Shown: piece by piece, positions 10,185-17,364 of the stretch
Layout of the letters: the number at the start of each line of letters is the position of its first letter
Position numbering within the stretch: the first letter of the stretch is position 1
Origin: CAZYSK01 sp964649415
Lineage (GTDB): Bacteria; Chloroflexota; Anaerolineae; B4-G1
Direction: 5' to 3'
Assembly: GCA_964649415.1 (NCBI GenBank)
Contig: CAZYSK010000017.1
Location: forward strand, 1 to 64,000
DNA: 64,000 bases
Made by a program: the position numbers and the translations under genes
The notes under the pieces: generated by a model
Told to the model about the DNA's origin: nothing
Seen by the model: only the letters and a program-made list of their open reading frames with translations
The model's database searches: none

Positions 10185-11265
10185 AGGTCCCTTCATACCC
10201 ATCGCCAAGCCACAGATGGGCGACGAGGAGAAAGCCGCCGTCATGGCCGTGCTGGAATCCGGCATGCTGGCACAGGGCAAGCGCGTGGCCGAGTTCGAGG
10301 CTCGCTTCGCCGAACTCTGTGGCGTCAAACACGCGGTGGCCGTAGCCTCTGGCACGGCCGCCCTGTGGCTGACGCTGATGGGCTACGAGATCGGCCCCGG
10401 TGACGAGGTGATCACGACGCCATTCAGCTTCATCGCCTCGTCCAACTGCGCCCTCTTCGTCGGCGCACGCCCGGTGTTCGTGGACATCGAACCTGACACC
10501 TGCCTGATAGACGCCGAAGCCATCGAGGACAAGATCACCGAGCACACACGCGCCATCTTGCCCGTGCACCTCTACGGGCAGCCCTGCGACATGGCGGCGA
10601 TCATGGACATCGCTAATCGCCACCACCTGATCGTGATTGAAGATGCGTGCCAGGCGCACGGTGCGACGTTCGAGGGCCAGGTAGTGGGCAGCTTCGGCAC
10701 AGGCTGCTTCTCCTTCTACCCGACGAAGAACATGACCACCGGCGAGGGAGGCATCATCACCACGAATGACGAGGCGCTCGCCGAACGGCTGCGCCTGCTG
10801 CGCAACCACGGCCAGTCGCAGCGCTACGTACACGACATCCTGGGCTACCACTTCCGCACTACCGACATCCAGGCCGCCATCGGTCTGGCCCAACTGGGCA
10901 AACTGCCATCTCATAACGAGAGGCGTATCGCGAACGCGCGGTATCTGAGCGACCGGCTGCAGGGTGTGGGCGTGCCTGTCACACGTCCCGACCGGACCCA
11001 CGTGTTCCACCAATACACGATCCGCGTCGCGGACAACAAGCGGCAGGCCCTCTATGACCACTTGAGAGAGCGAAACATCGGCCCGGCAATCCATTACCCG
11101 CACCCCATCCACCACCAGCCCGTTTACCGGTCCCTCGGTTACGAAGACGCGCTGCCCCATGCGGAGGCAGCCAGCCGAGAAGTCCTCTCGCTGCCCATCC
11201 ACCCGGCCGTATCTCAGTCGGACCTGGATCGCATCGTCGAGGCAATCAACGAGTTTACGACGTAG
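10165..11265 (+). CDS. wbpE: DegT/DnrJ/EryC1 sugar aminotransferase (WbpE-like)
   Basis: 366 residues, normal for the family. This is a PLP enzyme that transfers an amino group, usually from glutamate, to a 3-keto or 4-keto nucleotide sugar. The Schiff-base lysine is K188 in FYPTKNMTTGEGG, and VIEDACQAHGA is the usual cofactor-binding stretch. It overlaps the acetyltransferase by 20 bp, so the two are translationally linked. The stop codon runs directly into a 32-nt palindrome that probably ends or attenuates transcription. With the Gfo/Idh dehydrogenase at 11422 it should make the 3-amino group that WbpD acetylates. Confidence 0.9.
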   Translation: MSASVSEGPFIPIAKPQMGDEEKAAVMAVLESGMLAQGKRVAEFEARFAELCGVKHAVAVASGTAALWLTLMGYEIGPGDEVITTPFSFIASSNCALFVGARPVFVDIEPDTCLIDAEAIEDKITEHTRAILPVHLYGQPCDMAAIMDIANRHHLIVIEDACQAHGATFEGQVVGSFGTGCFSFYPTKNMTTGEGGIITTNDEALAERLRLLRNHGQSQRYVHDILGYHFRTTDIQAAIGLAQLGKLPSHNERRIANARYLSDRLQGVGVPVTRPDRTHVFHQYTIRVADNKRQALYDHLRERNIGPAIHYPHPIHHQPVYRSLGYEDALPHAEAASREVLSLPIHPAVSQSDLDRIVEAINEFTT

Positions 11266-11296
11266 AAACCAGGTTTTTGGCCAAAAACCTGGTTTC
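11265..11296. repeat. 32-nt perfect palindrome, family A (GAAACCAGGTTTTT)
   Basis: Sixteen bases are followed by their exact reverse complement. The first base is the last base of the aminotransferase stop codon. Two more copies lie at 13719 and 51039, all after genes, consistent with a terminator-like or REP-like role. Confidence 0.85.
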
Positions 11297-11302
11297 TTGA
11301 CT

Positions 11303-11398
11303 GTAGGGGCAGGTGCCGATTGTCCCAACCCGGCGGATTGTCCCAATCCGGCGGATTGTCCCAATCCGGCGGATTGTCCCAATCCGATGTACCTGCCC
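11303..11398. repeat. Nested repeat: family B arms around an 18-bp tandem array
   Basis: GTAGGGGCAGGT (from 11303) and ACCTGCCC (to 11398) are the two arms of the dispersed GGGCAGGT/ACCTGCCC palindrome. Between them lie four copies of an 18-bp unit containing GGATTGTCCCAATCC, itself a 6-bp stem with a TCC loop. The array appears to sit inside an older palindrome, upstream of the dehydrogenase. Confidence 0.75.
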
Positions 11399-11421
11399 AA
11401 TCTTGAAAGGAAGACTACATT

Positions 11422-12387
11422 ATGGAAACTGTACGCATAGGCGTCATCGGCACCGGCGTCATGGGCGAACGACACGCCCGCGTGTGTGCCAACCTACCCC
11501 GCGTCGAACTGGTCGGCATAGCGGATCTGGACGAGGAGCGTGGACGCAAGGTCGCAGAAAGCTACGAGACCGCTTATTTCGCCGACCGTCAGGCGATGAC
11601 GGCTCAAGTGGATGCCGTCACGATCGCCGCATCCACGCCGGCCCACTACGCGCTGACCGCGGAGTGCCTCGAACAGGGATTGCACGTACTGGTCGAGAAG
11701 CCGATTGCCGAGACCGTCGAACAAGCCCAGGAACTGGTGCAAGCGTCCGATGAGCGCGGCCTGATCCTGCAGGTTGGCCACATCGAGCGCTTCAACCCGG
11801 CCTACATCGAACTCAAGCACGTGACCGAGGATATGCACATGGTGGGGGTCAACATGCGCCGGCTGAGCCCCTTCGACACCAGCAACACAGACGTGGACGT
11901 GATCCGTGACCTGATGATCCACGATCTCGACCTGGCGCTGGATCTGGTTGGATCCGCACTGGAGGGCATCGCCGTCTGGGGGCGGTCTATCCACACCGGC
12001 GGGGTGGACCACGCGGTGGCCAACCTGTCTTTCGTAGACGGCCCCATCGCCACACTGTTTGCCTCGCGCGTCACAGAGCAGAAAGTCAGGGCCATCGAGG
12101 TCATCGCCGATGGAGCGTACGTCGAGGCCGACCTGCTCAGGAAAACCGTGATGGTCCATCGTCGCACCTTTCCCCAGTATCTCGACAACCAGCACGTCAC
12201 CAAGTACCGCCAGGAGAGCGTCATTGAACGCATCCACGTGCCTATGTTCGAGCCGCTGATGTTGGAGATCCGCCACTTCGCACAGTGCGTGCGCGAGGGC
12301 CAGCCCAGCCAGGTGCCGGGCGCGGATGGTCTCCGAGCGCTCAAGCTGGCCGAGGACGTCGCCAGCGAGATAGCGGCTGGACTTTGA
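11422..12387 (+). CDS. wbpB: Gfo/Idh/MocA-family nucleotide-sugar dehydrogenase (WbpB/GnnA-like)
   Basis: 321 residues. The N-terminal Rossmann fold opens with GVIGTGVMGERHARV; VEKPIAET at about 92 is the EKP motif that holds the catalytic lysine of this family. The C-terminal half is the beta-sheet substrate domain. WbpB/GnnA members oxidise the 3-hydroxyl of a UDP-2-acetamido sugar with NAD, giving the ketone used by the aminotransferase. GAAAGGAAG precedes the ATG. The HdrB-like gene starts three bases after this stop, so the dehydrogenase is probably co-transcribed with two iron-sulfur proteins, which is unusual for this pathway. The family is certain; the substrate rests on the neighbours. 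Confidence 0.85.
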   Translation: METVRIGVIGTGVMGERHARVCANLPRVELVGIADLDEERGRKVAESYETAYFADRQAMTAQVDAVTIAASTPAHYALTAECLEQGLHVLVEKPIAETVEQAQELVQASDERGLILQVGHIERFNPAYIELKHVTEDMHMVGVNMRRLSPFDTSNTDVDVIRDLMIHDLDLALDLVGSALEGIAVWGRSIHTGGVDHAVANLSFVDGPIATLFASRVTEQKVRAIEVIADGAYVEADLLRKTVMVHRRTFPQYLDNQHVTKYRQESVIERIHVPMFEPLMLEIRHFAQCVREGQPSQVPGADGLRALKLAEDVASEIAAGL

Positions 12388-12390
12388 CAT

Positions 12391-13260
12391 TTGACAGTTG
12401 AACTGGCCTTCTATCCCGGGTGCCTGGTGCTCCAGCGCATGCCGGAATACGAGCTAGCGACACGCACTGTGCTGAGGGCGCTGGGGGTCGAGCTGGAGAT
12501 TGTCCAGCAGGCGGCCTGCTGCGGATCGCCCGTACTCGAGTCCTTCACCACCGACTGGGTGTACGTGGCCGCCTACAATCTGGCGCTGGTCGAGCACATG
12601 GGACACGACACGGTCGTGACTGTGTGCGGCGGCTGCACCAACACGCTCACCCGCGGCGCCCTCGCACTGCAAGAGCCGAGCGTACGCACCGAGGCGAACC
12701 GCCGCCTTGAGCCGCTGGGCCTCTCAGTCCACGGCCAGGTCACGGTGAAGCACCTGATACAGGTGCTGATCGAGCGGGAGGAGGAACTGCGCTCGCGCAT
12801 CGTGCGGCCGCTCTCCCTCTGCGTGGCCCTCACAAACCCGTGCCAGGTCTTCCGTCCGGGCACGGTCATGGGGTGGGGCACAGACCAGGCCGAGGGGCTC
12901 GACGATCCGATGCAACCCCGCAGCATGCGCCGGCTGGTCGAATTGACCGGCGCGGAGGTCGTGGAGTACGGGGGGGAGGACGAGTGCTGCGGCGCGACGT
13001 TCTACCTGACCGACCCAGACCTGGCACTGGCGGCCGGGCGGCGCAAGCTGGAAGCGGTGCAAGGCCCCGACCCCGACCTGCTCGTCCATGGCTGTGGCAA
13101 CTGCCATTTGCTGCTGCGCCGTTTCCAGCGGCTGATCGTCAACGACGATACAGACCTGCGCCGGCGGGCGGTGCTCCTGCCCCAACTGATTGGGCTGGCG
13201 ATGGGACTTCCAGTGGACGAGCTGGGCCTGCCTAGAAAGACGTCCGGGAGCGACGACTAG
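12391..13260 (+). CDS. HdrB-like CCG-domain iron-sulfur protein
   Basis: 289 residues from a TTG start three bases after the dehydrogenase stop; no strong ribosome site is visible. Two cysteine-rich CCG domains are present: FYPGC...QQAACCGSP in the first half and GGEDECCGA...HGCGNCH in the second. These bind the unusual [4Fe-4S] clusters of heterodisulfide reductase B and of electron-transfer subunits such as GlpC, GlcF and LutA. The HdrC-like gene follows after two bases, giving a BC pair. No HdrA flavoprotein is in the window. The pair presumably passes electrons between a dehydrogenase and a quinone, thiol or ferredoxin carrier; its partner is not known. Confidence 0.8.
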   Translation: MTVELAFYPGCLVLQRMPEYELATRTVLRALGVELEIVQQAACCGSPVLESFTTDWVYVAAYNLALVEHMGHDTVVTVCGGCTNTLTRGALALQEPSVRTEANRRLEPLGLSVHGQVTVKHLIQVLIEREEELRSRIVRPLSLCVALTNPCQVFRPGTVMGWGTDQAEGLDDPMQPRSMRRLVELTGAEVVEYGGEDECCGATFYLTDPDLALAAGRRKLEAVQGPDPDLLVHGCGNCHLLLRRFQRLIVNDDTDLRRRAVLLPQLIGLAMGLPVDELGLPRKTSGSDD

Positions 13261-13262
13261 CG

Positions 13263-13643
13263 ATGAAACACCCCACGTCTTGTGTTCAGTGCGGCACCTG
13301 CGTCAGCGTCTGCCCCGCCGAGATGGTGGGAGGCCACGCAATCGTCAGTTTCATGGCCGACCCAGACACGAGCGACTACTCCGTATGGCTGTGCAGTTCC
13401 TGCTGGCGCTGTCAGGAGGCCTGCCCCGAAGGTGTGGACATCTTCGAGTTGATGATGTCACAGCGCCGCCTCGAACGAGCCCCGGCCGGATACCAAACCG
13501 CCTTCGAGAACGTCCTGGCCTGCGGCCTGGCGTTGGAGGTCCCGCAGAAAGACCTCGACCAGGTGCGGGCAACCTGGGACCTGGAGCCGGTCAGGCTCCC
13601 ATCACCGGAGACCATCAGAGTCCTGCTTCGCAGAAACGAGTAG
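13263..13643 (+). CDS. HdrC-like 4Fe-4S ferredoxin-type protein
   Basis: 126 residues. Two classic cluster motifs are visible: CVQCGTCVSVCP at 7-18 and CSSCWRCQEACP at about 45-56, so two [4Fe-4S] clusters are expected. The ATG lies two bases after the HdrB-like stop. In HdrBC-type pairs this subunit feeds electrons to the CCG subunit. Transcription probably ends near the family A palindrome at 13719. It could also be described as a generic 4Fe-4S dicluster protein, but the HdrB neighbour supports the HdrC label. Confidence 0.8.
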   Translation: MKHPTSCVQCGTCVSVCPAEMVGGHAIVSFMADPDTSDYSVWLCSSCWRCQEACPEGVDIFELMMSQRRLERAPAGYQTAFENVLACGLALEVPQKDLDQVRATWDLEPVRLPSPETIRVLLRRNE

Positions 13644-13718
13644 CCCGGGAAACGCCTCCAAGGACTGCATGCGTGGTCAGTCACAGGCCCTTTCTCCCTC
13701 CAGCACCTTGCCTCCCAA

Positions 13719-13750
13719 GAAACCAGGTTTTTCGGAAAAAACCTGGTTTC
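13719..13750. repeat. Family A palindrome, second copy
   Basis: Same arms as at 11265 (GAAACCAGGTTTTT ... AACCTGGTTTC), with a changed centre. It lies 75 bp after the HdrC-like stop. Confidence 0.85.
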
Positions 13751-13771
13751 GGTGCTTCCTGCTCATCCCTC

Positions 13772-13797
13772 GGACCGCGAGCATCCCTGCTCGCTCC
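13772..13797. repeat. Family E palindrome (GCGAGCATCCCTGCTCGC)
   Basis: A 26-nt element with a CGAGCA/TGCTCG stem. The same sequence, one base shorter and inverted, lies inside the coding region of the FAD oxidoreductase at 57558-57582. Confidence 0.8.
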
Positions 13798-13839
13798 TTC
13801 TGCTGTCTCCTGCATCCCACTCCCGTTTTTCCACGGGTC

Positions 13840-13848
13840 TGGTATAAT
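13840..13848 (+). promoter_or_regulatory. Extended -10 promoter upstream of the ECF sigma gene
   Basis: TGGTATAAT ends at 13848. No good -35 is seen 17 bp upstream. The start codon is 120 bp downstream. Confidence 0.5.
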
Positions 13849-13968
13849 AGACATCCCTTGACTACGACTATGCCAGACGCGGATTCACGCGGGGCTTCGC
13901 AGATAGGACCAAGCATCAGCGTCTACCCGCGTTCATCTGCGTCCTAGAGGATACCTGAACGCGCACAG

Positions 13969-14556
13969 ATGGACGAAGCGAGCCTGATCAATGCTGCCCA
14001 ACAAGGCAAGGTAGATGCCTTCAACGAACTGGTGCTGGCATACCAGCAGCAGGTCTACAACCTCGCGTATCGCATCATGGGCGACCCGGCCTCGGCCGAC
14101 GACGTCACACAGGAAGCCTTTATCTCCGCCTTCCAGAGCCTGCCCAGATTCCGGGGTGGTTCCTTCAAGTCCTACCTGATGCGCATCACCGCCAATGGCT
14201 GCTACGACGAGTTGCGCCGTCGCAAGCGCCGCCCAACCACGTCATTTGAGGACTTTGGCGAGGATATGGACGAGGAGGCCAACCCGGCGTTGATCAACGG
14301 GAGCGAGGGGCCGGAGAAACACGCCGAGCGGCGGGAGGTGGCCCACATGATCCAGGGCGGCATCGAGACGCTCCCGCCCGACCAGCGAATCACACTGGTG
14401 CTCGCCGACGTGCAGGGATTCAGCTATCAGGAGATCGCCGAAGCGACGAACGTGTCTCTGGGGACGGTGAAATCACGCCTAGCGCGCGCGAGGGGCAAGC
14501 TGAGGGACTACCTGCGCTCCCAAGGGGAACTTTTGCCCGCGCGCTACCGTCTTTAG
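13969..14556 (+). CDS. ECF-type RNA polymerase sigma factor
   Basis: 195 residues, a typical ECF length. Region 2 (about 8-90) has the helix AYRIMGDPASADDVTQEAF, which contacts the -10 element and core polymerase. Region 4 (about 125-185) has LPPDQRITLVLADVQGFSYQ and the helix-turn-helix ending VKSRLARARGKL. No region 3 is present, as expected. The gene sits 16 bp upstream of an anti-sigma factor with a membrane segment, the standard arrangement for sensing envelope stress. The ribosome site before the ATG is weak. The target promoters are unknown; the envelope genes nearby are candidates. Confidence 0.9.
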   Translation: MDEASLINAAQQGKVDAFNELVLAYQQQVYNLAYRIMGDPASADDVTQEAFISAFQSLPRFRGGSFKSYLMRITANGCYDELRRRKRRPTTSFEDFGEDMDEEANPALINGSEGPEKHAERREVAHMIQGGIETLPPDQRITLVLADVQGFSYQEIAEATNVSLGTVKSRLARARGKLRDYLRSQGELLPARYRL

Positions 14557-14572
14557 TGTTAGAGGACCTGTC

Positions 14573-15586
14573 ATGTCACGCATGTTTGGAAGGCGAACAG
14601 GAGAACAAGAGCAGCGCGACGAATTGCTTTCGGCATATCTGGACGGCCAATTAAGCGCTGAAGAACAGGCGCGCCTGGAGGCACGGTTGGCGGCTGACCC
14701 GGCGCTGAAGGCCGAGCTGGACGCGCTGCGCCGCACCGTGGCACTGGTGCGCGACTTGCCCCCTGTCCCGGTCCCGCGCAACTTCATCCTGCCGCAGGAG
14801 GCCGTCCGTAGACAGCCCGTCTCCGCCCGCCCACAGCCCGCCGGACGGCGCCGCCGTGCCTGGGCAGCGCCGTTCCTGACGGCCGCCACGGCCGTCAGCA
14901 GCCTCCTTTTCGTCGTCATTCTGGCCGGCGACCTCCTGTTTGCCGGTGCGCGTATGGGCGCCTTCGCGCCAGCACCCGAGGCCGCGCTTGAGGCCGAAGC
15001 ACCTCAGGCGGCCATGGAGCCCCTGCCAGCAGCGGCAACTGTCGTAGTGGAGGCTGAGGCCGAGCGGGCGATGCCCGCACCGACGACCCTCCCAATGCCG
15101 ACAGAGGCACCGAAAGCGGAACCCGCCGAAGCGCCGGTCGAGGCCATCGCTGAAGCGCCCGCCGAAGCGGCTGAGACACTGGAAGAAGAGCCCGCCGAGG
15201 AGACAGGGGCCGACGCAAGCACCGCCGCGCCGCCGGCGGCAGGCGGCGCTCCCATCGAGGAACCGCCTACCCCGGCAGCGACGGCAAGCCCGCACAAGGC
15301 GGCGGAGGTGGGGGTGAAGGCTGGGGAGGCGGCAGATGAGGCGGCGACGGAAGCAGACAGTGATCGTGCGACCGCGGACGCTGACCGCGCATCCGAGGCG
15401 GAAGAAGGGCTTGCCTTGGCGAGCCAGCCCCTGGCACGCCGCGCGATCTCGCCGTGGCGGATAGCGGAAGTCATCCTGGGCCTGCTCACGCTGGGGTTGG
15501 GGCTGGTCACCGTGTGGGCCTGGCGCCGGGCGCAGCGGGCGTCGACTGCGGACGGTCAGAGTCCACCTCGCCACAAGCGAGGCTAG
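14573..15586 (+). CDS. Membrane anti-sigma factor with Ala/Pro/Glu-rich linker
   Basis: 337 residues. The N-terminal 60 residues (DELLSAYLDGQLSAEEQARL) match the anti-sigma domain of zinc-finger-like family members but lack the HxxxCxxC zinc ligands. A membrane helix lies at about 96-125, followed by a long low-complexity stretch rich in Ala, Pro and Glu (about 130-285), then a second membrane helix at about 294-318 and a basic tail. It should hold the upstream ECF factor at the membrane and release it on a signal, probably through proteolysis. Two membrane spans with the linker between them would put the linker outside the cytoplasm. The sensory input is unknown. Confidence 0.8.
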   Translation: MSRMFGRRTGEQEQRDELLSAYLDGQLSAEEQARLEARLAADPALKAELDALRRTVALVRDLPPVPVPRNFILPQEAVRRQPVSARPQPAGRRRRAWAAPFLTAATAVSSLLFVVILAGDLLFAGARMGAFAPAPEAALEAEAPQAAMEPLPAAATVVVEAEAERAMPAPTTLPMPTEAPKAEPAEAPVEAIAEAPAEAAETLEEEPAEETGADASTAAPPAAGGAPIEEPPTPAATASPHKAAEVGVKAGEAADEAATEADSDRATADADRASEAEEGLALASQPLARRAISPWRIAEVILGLLTLGLGLVTVWAWRRAQRASTADGQSPPRHKRG

Positions 15587-15597
15587 GAGACGCCAGC

Positions 15598-16122
15598 TTG
15601 TCAAGACGCCTGACGCTGAACTACTGCCCGCACTGCGGCGGCGCACTCGAGGACCGGCAGGCCTTCGGGCGCACGCGGCGCTATTGTCCTCGCTGCGACA
15701 CCATCGTTTTCCGCGACCACAAGGTCGCTGCCGGCGTGCTCGTGACCCACGAAGGCGAGGTGCTCCTCGTCCGCCGGCGCTTGGGTCCACGCCAGGGTAG
15801 ATGGACTTTCCCAGCCGGATTCGTGGATTTCGACGAGAGCCCGGCAAAGGCCGCGGTGCGCGAGTGCCGCGAGGAGACAGGGCTAGACGTCGAGATCACA
15901 GGCCTGCTTGACGTGATCGCAGGGCAGGAGCACGCGCGCGGCGCGGACATCGTGATCATCTTTCTGGCCCGGCTGGTGGGGGGCACGCCGAAAGCCGACG
16001 ACGACGCGGACAGGGTCGCTTTCTTCGCACCCGACGATCTCCCACCACTGGCCTTCCACGCCACCCAGATCGCCCTCGAGAAGTGGCTGCATTCCCAGGC
16101 ACACACGCGCCCGACAGCTTGA
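15598..16122 (+). CDS. Nudix hydrolase with N-terminal zinc ribbon
   Basis: 174 residues from TTG 15598. This start is chosen because AGGAG at 15585-15589 is 8 bases upstream; a longer in-frame reading from 15454 overlaps the anti-sigma gene and shows no homology-like content. CPHCGG and CPRCD near residues 10-32 form a zinc ribbon as in NudC-type NADH pyrophosphatases. The Nudix box GFVDFDESPAKAAVRECREE fits the consensus G-x5-E-x7-RE-x2-EE exactly, so the metal-binding catalytic loop is intact. The substrate is likely NADH, ADP-ribose or another nucleoside diphosphate derivative; the sequence does not decide. The gene starts 11 bases after the anti-sigma stop and may be co-transcribed. Confidence 0.85.
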   Translation: MSRRLTLNYCPHCGGALEDRQAFGRTRRYCPRCDTIVFRDHKVAAGVLVTHEGEVLLVRRRLGPRQGRWTFPAGFVDFDESPAKAAVRECREETGLDVEITGLLDVIAGQEHARGADIVIIFLARLVGGTPKADDDADRVAFFAPDDLPPLAFHATQIALEKWLHSQAHTRPTA

Positions 16123-16147
16123 CAGATTGTGCCGTATCGGTTATGCT
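16119..16147 (+). promoter_or_regulatory. Sigma-70-type promoter for the polysaccharide deacetylase
   Basis: TTGACA (16119-16124), a 17-bp spacer and TATGCT (16142-16147). It overlaps the end of the Nudix gene. Confidence 0.7.
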
Positions 16148-16188
16148 TTGCCCGGCCTCTGGCGCTGCAAGGGGCATCCTGATTGTCT

Positions 16189-17136
16189 ATGTCCAACAAG
16201 ATACATCCGTCCCCCACACATCGTTACATTCGGTTCAGCCCCGTGACAAGCTGTCTGCTCACCTTGGCCGCCAGCCTGGGTCTGCTCATCGCCAGGCCGG
16301 TGTACGGGCGCTGGGAAGTCCCGGATTGGGAGGTCCCCCAGGCCGTTGAAACGGCGGAGTCGGGTGGTTCATCCTCTCACAAGCTGTCCATCGCCGCGCC
16401 CAACACTGACGGCGGAATCCAAAACGAGACGCCTACCCCGATCTCCCTACCTGATCAGGCGCGGGTTCCCATCTTGATGTATCACTACGTCTCCGAACTC
16501 CCTCCCAACCCCGATCGATACCGCCGCGATCTGACCGTGTCGCCGGCAGATTTCGAGGCTCAGCTTCGGTATCTGGCCGAGGCAGGCTACCACCCGATCA
16601 CCCTGACCGACCTGCATCTTTGCCTGACGCAGGGATACCCGCTGCCTGAGAAGCCCATCGTCCTCACCTTCGACGACGGCTACGTAGACGCCTACGAGGT
16701 CGTGTTCCCTCTCCTGCTGGACTATGGCTTCAGCGGCACGTTCTTCGTGCTGGCTACACCGGCCCATTTCGAAGCGCCGAGCTACCTGACGTGGGCGCAG
16801 ATGAAGGAGATGTCGGACGCGGGGATGGATATTCAGGCCCACGGGCGGGACCACGTCGATCTGCGCGGGCGCTCGAACGATTACCTGGTGTACCAAATCC
16901 GGGGCGTTCAAGAGGCGATACACTACCACACCGGCCGCATGCCACGCTTCTTCTGCTATCCGTCAGGCCGTTACGACGCCAACGTCATCGCGGTCCTGAA
17001 ATCGGCGGGGTACTGGGGAGCCGTGACGACCAGTTGGGGCAGCGTCCACACGGTGGACATGCTGTTTGAGATGCCACGATTGCGCGTGCACGGTGGCCGC
17101 ACACTAGAGAGCTTCATAGACAGTATAGACGGATAG
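16189..17136 (+). CDS. Exported polysaccharide deacetylase (NodB domain)
   Basis: About 315 residues. ATG 16189 is used; TTG 16183, better spaced from AAGGGG, is also possible. A hydrophobic segment near residues 18-35 should be a signal peptide or anchor. The NodB fold starts at about 95: MYHYVS, then LTFDDGYVDA (metal-binding Asp pair), AHGRDHVDL (His ligands) and the YPSGRYD motif. All core metal-binding residues are present, so an active metal-dependent deacetylase is expected. It removes acetyl groups from peptidoglycan, chitin-like or extracellular polysaccharide. It has its own strong promoter and follows an envelope-type sigma/anti-sigma pair, consistent with a cell-wall or exopolysaccharide role. 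Confidence 0.85.
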   Translation: MSNKIHPSPTHRYIRFSPVTSCLLTLAASLGLLIARPVYGRWEVPDWEVPQAVETAESGGSSSHKLSIAAPNTDGGIQNETPTPISLPDQARVPILMYHYVSELPPNPDRYRRDLTVSPADFEAQLRYLAEAGYHPITLTDLHLCLTQGYPLPEKPIVLTFDDGYVDAYEVVFPLLLDYGFSGTFFVLATPAHFEAPSYLTWAQMKEMSDAGMDIQAHGRDHVDLRGRSNDYLVYQIRGVQEAIHYHTGRMPRFFCYPSGRYDANVIAVLKSAGYWGAVTTSWGSVHTVDMLFEMPRLRVHGGRTLESFIDSIDG

Positions 17137-17150
17137 GGCCTGCCTGCCAA

Positions 17151-17198
17151 TTTGCTGACTTGCCGGCTTTCTGATTTGTCAGTTTGCTGATTTGCCGG
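17151..17198 (+). repeat. Imperfect direct repeat TTTGCTGATTTGCCGG
   Basis: Copies at 17151-17166 and 17183-17198 differ at one base, with a decayed copy between. It lies upstream of the mevalonate operon promoter. Confidence 0.5.
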
Positions 17199-17224
17199 TT
17201 TGATAGGTTTTGATAGGGCCTCGG

Positions 17225-17233
17225 TGGTATACT
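17225..17233 (+). promoter_or_regulatory. Extended -10 promoter upstream of the mevalonate operon
   Basis: TGGTATACT ends at 17233; no well-spaced -35 is visible. Transcription would start near 17240. Confidence 0.45.
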
Positions 17234-17364
17234 TTAGCCTGCAACCGCCGGGGTCTTTCGCTTGCCCGGCGGCTTGAGTGTGTATTGTGAGAGATTCATC
17301 GAGCTTTCGCGCATCGAATGAGGCCAGAGAGACGGAGAGGTGTGAAACGAACAAACAAGAACCT

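Larger units (their letters stand above)
13644..13968. other. Intergenic region with two palindromic repeats and a promoter
   Basis: 325 bp with no gene that I can support. It contains a family A palindrome (13719-13750), a family E palindrome (13772-13797) and an extended -10 promoter (13840-13848) for the sigma-factor gene. Confidence 0.6.

Noticed and set aside
10174..11475. A 433-codon minus-strand frame over the aminotransferase
   Set aside because: The plus-strand enzyme has all PLP motifs; the antisense translation contains the 18-bp repeat and no domain.
15454..15597. Longer Nudix protein starting at 15454
   Set aside because: The extension lies within the anti-sigma gene; AGGAG at 15585 fixes the TTG start at 15598.
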